Source: Casuarina equisetifolia
Lineage: Eukaryota > Streptophyta > Magnoliopsida > Fagales > Casuarinaceae
Assembly: GCA_028551475.1 (NCBI GenBank)
Contig: CM052355.1
Span: forward strand, 26,191,580-26,255,579
DNA length: 64,000 nt
Direction: 5' to 3'
How positions within the stretch are numbered: the stretch's first letter is position 1; each line of letters begins with the position of its first letter. The notes below the pieces were generated by a model. It made no database searches, was not told the DNA's origin, and saw nothing but the letters and a program-made list of their open reading frames with translations. Shown in pieces: positions 23,351-36,090 of the stretch. Both the position numbers and the translations under genes were made by a program.

Positions 23351-24228
23351 TGATGTTGAATTGGACAATATAAGGGAATTATTAATGTCCAAAGCGAGTG
23401 CGTTTTCCTCTTTTGCTAAAAAGTTGATTTTTCTTTTTTAATTAGGCAAAGGCAGCAAAAAAAATTAATATAGACCTCTCAGGTGAAAAATACTTCAAGC
23501 TGTTAGTTACATTTGCTGGACTAATAGTAAATTGTTAGAAACTTGGTATCAATCATAATGCAATCGAATCTATTACAACCTCCAACATAATGTTGTTAGT
23601 CTTATTGATACGTTAGTCCATTTAAACTAATGTATAATATTAATTTAATCCATGTCATAACCACGGTGAGCCCAGTCCAAACAGAAATGACAATATATTG
23701 ACTCTAAAATTTTCCAACGTAGTTGAGCCCAAAGAAAAAAATGTCAATATGCTTGCATCAAAATTATACAAGTTGGGAGAGTCCAGTCCAAACTTTTAAG
23801 GGGAAAAAAATGTTTATTCTATGGTTATACTTTTAGAAAAGAAAGATATTTTAGAATTATATATTTATCAAAGCTTTCTATTCCATCACTTGTACTACAA
23901 GAATATTTGCGACTTAAGTAAATAAGATCTTTCCTATAAGAATTATGGTGTTAATAAGGTAAAGATTTACACGAAAATAATATCATTGAAAACTTTTCCT
24001 TGTGGTTAATTTGAGAAATATAGAAAGAGAGGAAAAAATCATATCATGCTGGATGAATGAAATAATATAGTCTCTATTTCTATATTTTTGTGACGTCGAG
24101 CAACATTTCAGCTATGGCTCTCTTTGTCACGTTGATGTAATGTGACATTGAATATTTAATAAATTTGATTAGATATTTTATAGCATTGTATTAATCATTT
24201 GACGTGTAAAATGTAAGCATTGTGATAT
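23351..24228. other. Non-coding repeat segment shared with 47,715-48,330
   Basis: No gene. From about 23385 to 24010 it closely matches 47,715-48,330 in direct orientation (landmarks ttaattaggcaaaggcagcaaa and ctaatagtaaattgttagaaac), and is a diverged relative of 19,090-19,600. Confidence 0.7.
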
Positions 24229-25087
24229 TTTGGATCCTTGTTGTGGCTCATATTTTCTTTGGAACCCTTTTATTCAGAAAACCATAGCCCTTCTGAATCC
24301 TAATCCTTATGTTCCAAACATAGCCCAGTGTGTCTTTACATATATTGTCACGGCTTTGGGTATGTTCTCAAGACCAATTATTACAAATTGGTGAGGATTG
24401 TGTATAATATTAGCAACCTCAATCCCGACGGTACACTCCCACTTTGTGTTCAGATTTATGACGCTCCGAACCCACACTTGGCGCACTATTACGGACCTGG
24501 CCAGCGAGCATTCGACGACAGCAGCAGGATGTGCTGTGCAGTGTGATCGTATCGTTTCATAAGGAAGATGAGACGTTTCGTGAAGTGGATATGCCCAGGA
24601 GTTTACAGGGGCGGAGAAGGGGGAAATTGTTGTTGTCGACGGTATGCTTGCTCTTGTCCTCCGCAACAGCATGGTTAAGGATTCAATATCCGTGTGGGTG
24701 ATGAAAGAGTATGAACTGATTGAATCTTGGACCAAACTGTTTGATATCAACAATGTGAAATCTTCAGATGGGGTGGTAGGCTTTGGGGAGAATGGTAATG
24801 TTCTGCTAAATAAGGGTGGACAGTTATTTTCTTACGAACAAAGCAGCCAGCGGACTGTGGGTCTTCCATTCCGTGGCCCAGCAAAGTCTTTTTATTCGGA
24901 GAAGTATGTGGAAAGCCTAGTCCTGCTGAACGTGCAACACGGAGTTCTCGGGCAACCCAATTGGCTTGCTCGTTGTGGAGAAATCCTTCCTCATATTGAA
25001 GCTGCCATGTTGGCTTTCGTGTTCGTGGTATGCTATTCATTTCTTTTGTTCGTTTTTACTCCCAGTTGTAGTAAGTTTGTCATATAG
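24229..25087 (+). pseudogene. F-box copy 2, truncated and frameshifted
   Basis: Starts inside the F-box-associated domain (WNPFIQKTIALLNPN); the F-box itself is missing. The middle (24300-24640) has frameshifts and deletions relative to F-box 1. From about 24644 the frame is nearly identical to F-box 1 through GLPFRGPAKSFYSEKYVESL and QPNWLARCGEILPHIEAAML, ending SCSKFVI after the hydrophobic tail. It therefore shows the C-terminus expected without the membrane-gene exon fused to F-box 1. It cannot make a functional F-box protein. Confidence 0.85.
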
Positions 25088-25955
25088 GCATTTTGGCCGT
25101 GTATATTACTGGTTTGTCTGGTTTTGGATGATATGTGAATGTTCTGCATAAACTTCAAGTAATTTCCCGCAAAACGAATTTTCCCTTCTTTCTTTCTAAC
25201 AATTCAAAAATCATTTATATATTCAGTCGATGCTTTTTGAAAACAAAAGGCCAAATTAAATCAGTAAGTTTCATGAAATAGACTGAAAATTTTTGAGTTT
25301 AGAAAGCTTTGTCGAAAAGAAAGGAAATGCGGCAAAAGTAATCAATTTGAAATGAATTTTAAATTAGAGGATAAAATACTAGTTTAGGGTGAAATGCGAC
25401 TAAAATGGGAGTTTAAAGGAGTGTTAAACGTCTAAGGAATTTCTAAATTGTAACTTTATGTTTATTTAGTCTATTTTGGTATTTTGCTTCTATTTCATTT
25501 TTACTTTCCAAAAATTAATGATGACAAGGTGATTTGTCTATTCTATATAATTAAGTAAAATCGTTACTTGTTTAGGATAGTGGTAGTTAGGTTGCATTTG
25601 TTGTGATCTACACCTTTTTTTGAATAATATATTTCATTTTTCTTTTCTATTTAGCACACAATAAAAATAAAAATAAAAAGAATAACTCGAAGCATAAAAA
25701 ATAATCAACGGAAAAAAGAATGCCAAGTTTTCTGCACATCCATCAATTGCCACCGAAATGCACTCATAACACTCATAAGCAATGTCTTAGAGGAAAACAA
25801 AACAAACAACAAAATACACTCATAAGCAATGTCTTAACAGAAATCTGTAAACATAAACAGCACCGAAATCTGTCATTAGAGGAAAACAAAGCAAATACCA
25901 GAAACATGAACAGCAGTAAAAAGCAGTCGCATGGTCGCATCCATCACTTCTAGTA
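25088..25955. other. Non-coding; 3' flank shared by three loci
   Basis: About 25,525-25,720 matches 63,785-63,960 in direct orientation and about 39,990-39,760 in inverted orientation (landmark ggttgcattt followed by gtgatctaca-type sequence and gaataatatatttc). The homology is a boundary of the inverted duplication. Confidence 0.65.
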
Positions 25956-27242
25956 CTATTCTCTCCGTTCTATCCCAATTAATTGTGGTTGGTCTTCCAA
26001 CCGTCTTAAGGCAACAAGCAATGTTGCAACTTGATGCAAAGCGTGTAGCAGCAGGGAGAGCATCAACAAGGTTCCTGCGTGGATAATAATTTTTAACAAC
26101 ATAACCAGGATGAAAAGGAAAAAAAAAAGAAAAAGAAAAATTACCTATAAGAAAGAACTCAAACTTGTGGGTAAGCATGAGTACATATCCTGCCAGACTA
26201 TCTTCTCCCATCTTCATTGCAATGTTTTGGATGGTGAACAGACGGTAGATGCCCATTTTAATAATAGTTCTGGCTGTTGGCTCATTATAGGAATCCATAT
26301 AATGTGGGCTTATATCAATGATGCATAAACAATTATTACCTACGATGGCAATGCAATGTGATTTTATTGGTCCGTTTAATTATACACATGTTGTACATAT
26401 ATTCCCCTTTTGCATATATGGTATTGGTTGGTGTGGGCCTTTGTCCATCTTATAGACTTTAATGAATGAGACTATTTGTATGGACATTTTATTGATTGGC
26501 TAAGTCCTCCCTCTAGCTCTCCGTTTATATATATATATTTAATATATTTAATGTTGCTTTAGGGAGAAATTTTTGAAGACAACAATATAATTTGTTTTAT
26601 TGCGTTTAGTTGTGGGAAACTGCCCCTCAAGGTAGTTTCGCCACATCAACCATCATGTCCCTTTCTCCCATAAAACACTAAGCACACTAACACAAATAAA
26701 CCATGACTCGCACACACTAAATAACTATTTGTTCACATGGGTAGATAAAAAGGGCTTTTACGCCGTCATTGTTGTCGCTTTCTTCCTAATTTTTCACACA
26801 GCAACATTTAGGCTATCTCATCAAGCTAGTATAGGAGAGAATAGAGGGGAAGACTTAGTTATAATTTGCAGCTCAGGAAACATAAATAATGGTATGTTTT
26901 TGGACTTATTTTGTATATTTTATGAAACCCATTTCATTTTCTCCATGATTAATGTTTTGATCCTGTAAAAGGGCCTATTTTGAGGCCATATTTTCTAACA
27001 CCGACTAGAACATGAACTACAAAATGAAGGGCATAAATAATCCATCCTACGGCAACAATAACTTCATCTATGTAATCACAAATGAGTAAGAATGCTGCCT
27101 TAAGTCGTATATAGTAGTAGAGGAGCTCAATAATAGTAGTAGCAGATTTAGAGAAACAAGAAACCATGAGAATGATAATCACTTTGATTAACATCAGTAT
27201 AAGTAGAAAGTTCTCTAGCACCAAAAACAGTAGGTTTTCCAT
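25956..27242 (-). pseudogene. Small multi-pass membrane-protein gene E, split by a solo LTR
   Basis: Minus strand. Start codon at 27242-27240 in the context AAAATGGAAAAC, aligned with gene B; an upstream in-frame ATG lies at 27248. Exon 1 is 27242-27001 plus 26269-26145, interrupted by a 726-bp solo LTR. Exon 2 is 26074-25956, after a phase-1 intron of about 70 bp with GT and AG ends. Excising the LTR and one target duplication restores an open frame of about 161 residues. The protein has several long hydrophobic segments (ENFLLILMLIKVIIILMVSC, VAVGWIIYALHFVVHVLVG, GTLLMLSLLLHALHQVATLL), so it is probably an integral membrane protein. The family is not recognised. Its leader, CGCTCCCACTGTATCACTCT, is shared with gene B. 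Confidence 0.75.
26275..27000 (-). mobile_element. Solo LTR inside exon 1 of membrane gene E
   Basis: TG...CA-bounded 726-bp segment. The flanks in gene orientation are GTCGG and GCCAG, a likely five-base target duplication with two later changes. A TATA-like tract (TATATATATAAACGG on the minus strand, about 26,525) fits an LTR promoter. There are no internal coding domains. Confidence 0.7.
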
Positions 27243-27390
27243 TTTCATAGAAAGAGAAGGAGAGAGGGAGAGAAGAGTGATACAGTGGGAGCGATGGGAC
27301 AAATAGTGTGGGAGGGAGGGAGGTTTTATATTGAAATATGATTTTTTTTTCATAAAATAATAGGGTATATTGATCAATGGGCAATTTTTA

Positions 27391-27905
27391 GGATCCCAAA
27401 TCAATGCAGTCAACAGTCTGGTTGCATGTTCAGGTATTTCTGTAACCTGGAGGTCTCCACAGCCAGTCTCCTTGTTTGTTTCATTGACTAAGTCACCGTG
27501 TACGATTAACAACTTTCTGCTTCATTGGATCACGGCTATACTAGTTCTCTTTTGTACCCGCATGTATCATTGATTTGCTTCTCTACATTCATAAGGGGCG
27601 CTCATGCACTAAAACAAAAATTTTTGCCACATGTTTCTCAGTGAAAGTGAGTGCATTTTTTACCACCACTTTAGGTGAGTAGAAGTCAACACTAAATTTA
27701 AGAGAGAACCTTGTCATTTAGGGCTAGTCAAAAATCAAGACTCTAGTGGCAGTTACGGTATTATCTGAAAAATGTGGGTTAATCATAGCCATGAGATGGA
27801 AAATGGTAATGGACCTTTTATTGTACAATACGCTTGATTTTTATAGATCTAATCCATCCTACATCTACCAAATCCATTTCCAATCTCAACCGTCTACATG
27901 GAATA
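27391..27905 (+). repeat. Single copy of the 509-bp repeat unit
   Basis: Begins ggatcccaaatc and includes the gtttcattgact, ccacatgtttctcagtgaaa and taatcatagccatgagatgg landmarks. Homologous to each unit of the array at 32,691-35,210. Confidence 0.85.
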
Positions 27906-28147
27906 TGACGAAGTAACATCTGTCAAAGATTACTCTCGCCTATCCCAAAATGTTAACATCAATTTATTTATTAGATGACCTAAATCGGCCCAACAAAAAT
28001 CCCTGCCTCAACTTCCGAATCCCAACGATCCCCGCCACAACTTCCGAATCGAACGGTGAACAATGATCCCACGCAACAAAGTCTGCCCCTGCATATATTG
28101 TCACTTACTATTTTTTTTTGTCATTTTTTATTTAAACCTCACTTTCC
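27906..28147. other. Flank shared with 35,216-35,460
   Basis: Non-coding segment closely matching 35,216-35,460 (landmarks atgttaacatcaatttattt and aaaatccctgcctcaacttc). The copia fragment abuts it at about 28,147. Confidence 0.7.
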
Positions 28148-29240
28148 CAAACAAGCATTCATCAGGTGTTTGACCCTTAAGAACGGAACTAGGGGTACGG
28201 TTAATCAAGTATGTGGCCATGAGGAGACATTCACTCTAAAAGCAAATAGGGCAATGGGATTGAAAACGAAGAGCTCTAGCAGCATTGAATAAATATCTAT
28301 GTTTCCTTTCAACTGCACCATTTTATTAAGGAGTATAAGGATAAGAACTCTCATGAATTAGACCATGAGAATTAAAGAAGGTGGTGCAAAAGGTGCTAAA
28401 GAAATCTTGGGCATTATCTGTGCGTACACGTTTGATCAATGCTCCAAACTAGGTTGACACTAGAGAGAAGAAAGACTAAAGATTATGTAAAGTCTCAGTC
28501 TTGTGTTTCATGAGGTATGTCCATGTCACACAGGTATAGTCATCGACTATAGTGAGGCAATAATGTGCACCTATGTGAGAGAAGGCTTTATAGGGCCCCC
28601 AAATGTCAATATGCACCAATTTAAATGAATGAGTAGTGGTGGTAGTCCTGTGAAGGAAAGAAGAACGAGCATGCTTGGCAAGAGGACAAATGGGTCATGT
28701 TTGAACATCATACATAGAGGACTGTAGAATATAAAAAACATGGCGCATAGCATGAAAAGATGGATGTCCAAGTCGTTGATGTAACAAAATACAATTAGAT
28801 AAAGATAAAGTACAAATATTGTTCATCTCCTAAGGTACAAAAGAGTCTATGACTGAATGAGATGTTATAGCATTACATGCATCCTCATCAAAATTAGACA
28901 CAAAAAAAAATAAAGACCATGCTTCACTCTACCAAGTCCCATCACTGTCTCAATTCACAAGTCCTAAAAGAGACAGAATTTGGGAAGTAATGTGATGGCA
29001 TAATTATTATCATGGGTATATTTTATGATAGATAATAAATTGTCAATAAATGTAGCGGCATAAAGTACATCATAGAGAAAATATCTATTATGTAAGATGA
29101 TAGATCTTGTATAAGTATGGAATATGCTTGCCATTAGGAAGTTTGACAATTCTAGATTCATGAATGCATGATTGAGGAGAAATTAAGCAGTTAAAATTAC
29201 CCGTTATATGGTCACTGGCGCCTAAGTCTACAAGCCAATG
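28148..29240 (-). pseudogene. Copia protease and integrase remnants
   Basis: Minus-strand pieces read as copia: a protease start near 29,240 with DLGASDHI in place of the usual D-S/T-G-A, YDVLYAATFIDNLLSIIKYT, and a terminal LLMATYLINRTPSSVLKGQT integrase block at the truncation point. Stops and frameshifts are frequent. Confidence 0.7.
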
Positions 29241-30529
29241 ATTAAAACATTTTTGTTTAGGAAAAATACATGCTTCGTAAGTAGTGGAGTGCGAAGAATG
29301 GCTAGCAGCAGTAAAGGAATGAGCAATAGGTCACTTTTGGTTGTGGAGAAATGCAAGGATTTCCCTTTGTTCAGCTTATCATAATCATCATCATCCGTAA
29401 GAGCATGATGAGCCAAATAACATTTAGGAGCCTTGCCGTTGCCTTTTGGGGGGGGGAGCACCTAGAGAACCATGAAGCTTGAAACATTTGGACTTGGAGT
29501 GGCCTGAACCTCCATAATGGCTACATCTATGGAGCTTATAGTAGTCATCCATGGAATGGCCTCTCTTTCCACAATGTTTGCAGCCTGCAGAGATTTCTTA
29601 TAGTTCTTGTTGATCCACAAAGCCCATATGTGCATGAGAAAGGTAAATGGTTACTAGATAGGTAGCAGGTGTGGGCTGGGCATTTTTAGAGTCTAGAAGC
29701 CCAAGTTGGGAGGAACCCAACAAAGAAAAGGCCTGCAGGTCATTAATGACTAGTAGGTAGGCAACCAGGGCCCGCGTGAGCAAGCCTGGGCTCGTGTCAG
29801 AAGTGACCTGCGTGGCAGGTGAGTCCACTCCACGTGAGTGCAACCCATGCGCACCTACGCTCAAGTGCGATAGTTGTTGCCCAACTGCGTAGGCTATAAA
29901 GTCCAACCGAGAGTTGGTTCCGATTGGCCAAGCATGAGTCTAATGGTGCTCTTCATCTCCAACCATCCCCACGGCATCAGATAGCTGCAAAACTGGACTT
30001 GTGTTTTGAATATGAGAACGAGCAATGGAAAAAATGGGATCTAACCCATTGAGAAATTGGGTGAGCTTTATAGATTCTTGAAACCTCTAGAAAGTGAGGA
30101 TGGCTCCAAGGTTAGGTAAAATGATAGCTACATATGATTCATACTAGCTCCAAAGTCATTCAAGCTGAAAAGAATATTGATCTACAGGTTCACCATTCTA
30201 CATTGCGTTAGCTAGATCTGCTTGGACAAAACAAAGCTCTATAATACCAACACGTTGGAACTTGTCTTAGAGATGGAGCCACATGGTGCGTGCATTAGTG
30301 GCATAAGTAAAAATGTAATAGATATCTGGGGTTAAGGTAGTGAGGAGCCATGAGAGAACGACCTCATTACATCATTTCTAGAACGGATGTAGGGGAGAAT
30401 CGGGGTTTAGTGGAGCCACTATAGGGTCTACAATACCATATTTATTCTTCCCCATTAATGTCATTTCCATATTCCTGCTCTAACTAGCAAAGTTCTCGAA
30501 ACCAAGAAGTTTTTTAGAGACAATAAGAA
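29241..30529 (-). pseudogene. Copia gag remnant with zinc knuckles
   Basis: Minus-strand translation gives GFENFASWSRNMEMTLMGKN near 30,500. Near 29,590-29,480 are two zinc-knuckle-like motifs (CGKRGHSMDDYYKLH and a C-x-H-Y-x4-H-x4-C variant). It contains several stops. Confidence 0.7.
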
Positions 30530-31809
30530 TGCCAGTGTACTATTCGGTGAATTTTAAATGTAAGTGAACATGTCGAATAAGTAATATAATGATAAGAAAA
30601 GTATCGTCCCACAGAGATTGGTGATTACTATGCCAACTAATTACTAACGGTGAACAACTCCTAGAATTTATCTAACAAATCCAAATTGATAGAGAATAAA
30701 CTAATCAACTAAATTTAATAAAACTAAATACATAAAATATGTTAGAGTGTCCGATTACACCATAACTATGAGGTACTAATGTAGATTATGTATGCTTGCA
30801 AGAGGGATAATATCTATGTGATGGCGGAACTTTCTAATTTATTTACTATCCTATGTCTAGGTATAGCAAACCTACTTAGTTCATTAATTCACTATATTTC
30901 TATATGTGAATTGAAACAAACCAAATGCATTAGGATCTATGAACATTCCCAGTTTACAATAAATCTTTCAATTATCTTATTACCAAAAGCCACACAAATA
31001 ACATGGTATATGTCTATCCATATTTAATTCATGGTTATATATTATAAGAAGCAATTGCATATTATTACCTCTCAGTCTCAAACATGTACATCAAATCATT
31101 CAAGTGGTGGCCAATCACTTAAAAGCATTAAGCATAAATATATATAACTCACACAAATAAAATATCTTGCAAAACATAATAATCATAAGATTCATAACAT
31201 CATAATTAGGTTACATCGTAGCTCTAACAAAAATAAACTAAAGCATAAAGAAATAATGAGGAAGAATAATAATAGGGAATAAACAAGGCATCTTGAATCC
31301 AAGAATAAGAAGTCTGTCACCCTTTTTGCATTCTTTTCAAGAAAACCTTGAATTCTTAGCCTCTCTCTTGAGTTGTGTTCAATTTCCTCCTCCTCCTTCT
31401 TTTGCCTCTTCTCTTCTCTTAAATAAGGTTTAATTGGGTCTTAGGGATCTAAAACAATTAGGTTTTGAACTCTTAATTTAATTAGGTTTTGAATTCCTAA
31501 TTTAATTAAGCTTTGAACTCCTAATATGATTAGGTTTTCTAATTATTTAGAAAACTCAATAACAATAAAATCTAATAACAATCATTCAAAGCCCAAGCCC
31601 ATCTTTACTCTCTTGATCTTGATATTACGATTTTGCCACACAATAAGCATCAGGCTCTCCATGTTCATCTTTTTTCTCCTTGCCTTCTTGTTCTACATAA
31701 ATAAGATAAATTTAAGTAAATAAAGAGGGGTTCAAATGTTTTCTCACAATTATTAAAGTTATTTATTGCCTAAAATAGGTAAAATAACTCTATAAAAATA
31801 GAGTTATCA
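30530..31809 (-). mobile_element. 1.28-kb insertion in copia gag, probable solo LTR
   Basis: On the minus strand it begins TGATAACTC and ends ACTGGCA, the TG...CA pattern of an LTR. It contains no coding domain, and the copia gag frame is interrupted exactly here. No matching target duplication was found, so the boundaries and class are tentative. A short hairpin (actctataaaaatagagt) lies at the 31.8-kb end. Confidence 0.45.
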
Positions 31810-32154
31810 TCTCCTCGATGGGGTGGAGGTAGAAGGGGTGACTAGGTTGAATGTTTGTGGGGTCATCACAGTGGCCAAACCGACCATGGGAGCAATGGCG
31901 AGTTGGAGAACATCAACGATGGCGACGATCATGACGACCACGAATGGGGCTACAGGAATCAACAACAATAGGAATGGGAAAAAGAGATTGAACGACAAAG
32001 GAATGACCAAGAAGCGGAAGAAGAGAGAGACGAACACCAAGTGTTCGATAGAATGTCCTTATGGGGGACAGACCAATAAGAGAGTGAAAAAATTATATGA
32101 GATGTGCGAAAATGCGAAGGAGCCCAAGAGTAATCGTCCTTGCTCGTGATACCA
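31810..32154 (-). pseudogene. Copia gag N-terminus and leader
   Basis: Minus-strand frame from the primer site into gag (MTPQTFNLVTPSTSTPSR near 31,860), cut off by the 1.28-kb insertion. Confidence 0.55.
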
Positions 32155-32364
32155 TGTTAAGAAACCTTGTTTGAATTGAAAAATCTAAAACAACTACCAT
32201 TGGTAGAGAACAAAGGTTCATATACATGAGATATCAATGAACAAAGGATCCCTAGAGTAGCTCTTATACAAATGTGTAAAGACAAAGAATCATCTAACAT
32301 TGGGCCTTAATGGGCCTCCATATGTGTGGGCTAATATGTGTATGTGCAACATCATCTTTCAACA
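32155..32364 (-). repeat. 5' LTR of the truncated copia element
   Basis: Starts TGTTGAAAG and ends TTCTTAACA on the minus strand, directly followed by TGGTATCACGAGC. Confidence 0.8.
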
Positions 32365-32450
32365 ACTTTGATTAACATCAACACAAGTAGGAGGTTCTCC
32401 AGCACCACAAGCAACAAGTTTTTAATTTTTGTAGAAAGACAGAAAGAGAG
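32365..32450 (-). pseudogene. Membrane-gene fragment E' (start codon lost)
   Basis: The minus-strand frame NLLLVVLENLLLVLMLIKV matches the N-terminus of gene E (ENLLFLVLENFLLILMLIKV). The start codon is changed (ATT where E has ATG). Coding homology ends exactly at the copia 5' LTR, so this is a family member destroyed by insertion. Upstream sequence matches the leader of gene E. Confidence 0.7.
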
Positions 32451-32690
32451 GGAAAGAAAAGTGATACAATGGAAGCGATGGGAGAAATAGTGTGGGAGGG
32501 AAGGAGGTTTTATACTGAAACAACATTGGTGTGAGAAAGGGAAAAGAGTGCATTGGCAGGAGAAAATTGGTTACCGCTTTTCTCAAGTTAGGACAGTTGT
32601 GTATCCTATAGGAAGCTCGTGGCTGAAATATGAATTTTTTATTTTTTATTCATAAAATAACAGGGTATATTGATCAATGGACAATTTTTA

Positions 32691-35215
32691 GGATCCCAAA
32701 TTGATGTAGTCACCAGTGTAACCTTGAGGTCTCCACAACCAATCTCCTTGTTTGTTTCATTAACTATGTCACTGTGCATAATTAATAACTTTATGGTTCA
32801 TTGGAGTATGCTACACCGGTTATCTTCTGTACTTGTGTGTATCACCGATTCACTTCTCTACGTTCATCAGGGGTGCCCACGCACTAAAATGAAATTTTTA
32901 CCACATGTTTCCCAATGAAAGCGAGTGCATTTTTCACCACCGTTTTAGCAAGTAGAGGTCAACACTAAATTTAAGAGGGAACCTTATTGTTTAGGGCGCA
33001 TCAACACTCAAGACTCTAGTGATAGTTACAATATTATATGAAAAATATTGGTTAATCATAGCCATTAGATGGAAAATGGTAATGGAACCTTTTATTGTCC
33101 AAGACGTTTGATTTCTGCTAATCTAATCCATTTCGCATCTCCCAAATCCATTTCCAATCTCAGCTGTCTTTGTGGGATCCCAAATTGATGTAGTCACCAG
33201 TCTAGTTGGACGTTCAGGTATTTCTGTAACCTCGAGGTCTCCACAGCCAGTCTCCTTGTTTGTTTCATTGACTATGTCACCGCGTATAGTTAACAGCTTT
33301 CTAGTTCATTGGAATACGGCTACACCGGTTCTCTTTTATACCTGCGTGTATCACCGATTCGCTTCTCTACGTTCATCAAGGGTGCCCACGCACTAAAATG
33401 AAATTTTTGCCATGTGTTTCTCAGTGAAAGCAAGTGCATTTTTCACCACTACTTTAATGAGTAAAGGTCAACACTAAATTTAAGAGGGAACCGTGTCGTT
33501 TAAGGCACGTCAACACTCAAGACTCTAATGACAGTAACGATATTATATGAAAAATGTGGGTTAATCATAGCCATTAGATGGAAAATGGTAATAGGACCTT
33601 TTATTGTCCAAGATGATTGATTTCTACAGATCTAATCCATCCTGCATCTCCCAAATCCATTTCCAATCTCAGCCATCTACATGGGATCCCAAATCGATGC
33701 AGTCACCAATTTAGTTAGACGTTTAGGTATTTTTGTAACCTTAAGGTCTCCACAGCCAGTCGCCTTGTTTGTTTCATTGACTACGCCACTGTGTATGATT
33801 AACAGCTTTTTGGTTCATTGGAGTATGGCTACATCGATTCTTTTATGTACCCGTATGCATCACTGATTCACTTCTCTACGTTCAACAGGGGTGCCCACAC
33901 ACTAAAATGAAATTTTTGCCACGTGTTTTTCAGTGAAAGCGAGTGCGTTTTTCACCACCGCTTTAGCGAGTAGAGGTCAACACTAAATTTAAGAGGGAAC
34001 CTTGTCATTTAGGGCATATCAACACTCAAGACTCTAGTGATAGTTACGATATTAAATGAAAAATGTGGGTTAATCATAGCCATTAGATGGAAAATGGTAA
34101 TGGGACCTTTTATTGTCCAAGACACTTGATTTTTACTAATCTAATCCATCTCGCATCTCCCAAATCCATTTCCAATCTCAACCGTCTACATAGGATCCCA
34201 AATCAATGTAGTCACCAGTCTGGTTGGATGTTCAAGTATTTTTGTAACCTCAAGGTCTCTATAGCCAGTCTCCTTGTTTATTTCATTGACTATGTCACTG
34301 TTACAATTAACAACTTTTTGGTTCATTGGAGTATGACTACACTAGTTCTCTTCTGTACCCATGTGTATCACCAATTCATTTTTCTATGTTCATTACTGGT
34401 GCCCACACATTAAAATGAAATTTTTGCCACGAGTTTCTTAGTGAAAGCGAGTGCATTTTTCACCACCACTTTAGCGAGTAGAGGTCAACACTAAATTTAA
34501 GAGGGAACCTTGTTGTTTAGGGCGTGTCAACACTCAAGACTTTAGTGATAGTTACGATATGATATGAAAAATGTGGGTTAATCATAGCCATTAGATGGAA
34601 AATGGTAATGGGACCTTTTATTGTCCAAGACGCTTGATTTTTGCGGATCTAATCCATCCTGCATTTCCCAAATTCATTTCCAATCTCAATCATCTACGTA
34701 GGATCCCAAATCGATGTAGTCACCAGTCTAGTTGAATGTTTAGGTATTTTCGTAACCTCAAGGTTTCCACGGCCAGTCTCCTTGTTTGTTTCATTGACTA
34801 CATCACCATGTACAATTAACAGCTTTCTAGTTCATTGGAGTACGGCTACACCAGTTCTCTTCTATATCCACATGTATCACCAATTCGCTTCTCTACATTC
34901 ATCAAGGGTGCCCACGCACTAAAATGAAATTTTTGCCTCATGTTTCTCAGTGAAAGCGAGTGCATTTTTCACCATTGCTTTAACGAGTAGAGGTCAACAT
35001 TAAATTTAAGAGGGAACCTTGTCATTTAAGGCGTGTCAACATTCGAGACTCTAGTGACAATTATGATATTATATGAAAAATATGGTTTAATCATAGCCAT
35101 TAGATGGAAAATGGTAATGGGTCCTTTTATTGTCCAAGACGCTTGATTTCTACGGATCTAATCCATCCCCTATATCCCAAATCCATTTCCAATCTCAATT
35201 GTCTACATGGAATAT
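32691..35215 (+). repeat. Tandem array of five copies of a 509-bp unit
   Basis: Units start (ggatcccaaa) at 32,691, 33,175, 33,684, 34,193 and 34,701. Spacings are 484, 509, 509 and 508 bp. Each copy keeps the same internal landmarks (tttcattgactatgtcac, gcgagtgcatttttcacc, aatcatagccattagatgg). No coding capacity is shared between copies. A single copy lies at 27,391. Confidence 0.95.
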
Positions 35216-36090
35216 GACGAAGGAACATTGGTCTAGATCTCTCTCGCCTGTCCCAAAATGTTAACATCAATTTATTTATCGAATGGCCTAAATCGGCCCA
35301 ACAAAAATCCCTGCCTCAACTTCCGAATCCTAACGATTCCCACCACAACTTCCGAATTGGACAGTGAACAATGATCCCATGCAACAAAGTCTGCCCCTTA
35401 CACATATTGTCACTTACTTTCTTTTCTTTTTTCTTGTCATTTTTTTTATTTAAACCTCATTTTCGGATACTCTAAAGAAGCCCCAGCTCTCGTCCGTCTC
35501 TTGGGTTAAAAAGAAAATATATATAAAGAACTAAAATTTTCACAATTATTAGAAATTAATTTCCATAATCAACGAATCTTTTGGGGTTTCAAGTCAAAAG
35601 GGCAAAATCAAACAGTAATTTATGTTTGTTGTTGGTGATCTCCATGACTTTTTGGAGGAATCGTTTTATCTGCTGCATGTTGGTTCAGGTAAGTATATGA
35701 ATTTCATTTTGTTTTATAAATTTGTGGTTACTTCGTTTGATTTTGCTTAAAAGTGATCTGAATTCGTCGAAAAGGGGTTTGATTGTTTGTTTTTGTATTG
35801 TTATGGAGGATCTTTCATTTTGGGTTTTGGTGTGTCAAATCTGGAAAACGAAAAGGGGCATGTACGATGAAATGGGTGGAAGTTTTCATGGGCAAGAAAG
35901 GGAGTGGATTCTATTAGCGTGTTTTACGAGTTTAGACAACGACATCTTCTGCACGGGATTCTGCATGAGAGGTGGTAGGGAAAGACACTACAAAATTTCG
36001 TTTGGGCCTTGCCTTCCCATAAGCAAAACCTATAAACCAAAACCACACCCCCCCCCCCCAATGCCCTCTCCCAACTCTCCTTTCCCTCAT
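35216..36090. other. Upstream region of membrane gene C
   Basis: 35,216-35,460 is homologous to 27,906-28,147. A possible leader exon ends in ttggttcag with a GTAAGTATA donor near 35,690. A run of 12 C lies at 36,048-36,059. A 126-codon open frame at 35,722-36,102 is not supported by anything else and is judged chance. Confidence 0.4.

Larger units (their letters stand above)
28148..32364 (-). mobile_element. Truncated Ty1/copia element, minus strand, with a nested insertion
   Basis: The 5' LTR is 32155-32364 (210 bp, TG...CA in element orientation), followed by a near-perfect primer site, TGGTATCACGAGC. Gag begins at about 31,870 and is split by a 1.28-kb insertion. It continues at about 30,525-29,600, then a zinc-knuckle region (about 29,590-29,480), a protease region (about 29,240-29,000) and the N-terminal half of integrase, stopping abruptly at 28,148. 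Reverse transcriptase, RNase H and the 3' LTR are gone. The LTR lies inside a copy of the membrane-protein gene (fragment E'). Confidence 0.8.

Noticed and set aside
22019..25087. Interpretation of the F-box cluster as a self-incompatibility (S-locus) region
   Set aside because: The F-box proteins have the general F-box-associated domain architecture, and no S-RNase gene or T2-type motif was seen in the window. The genome's identity is unknown.
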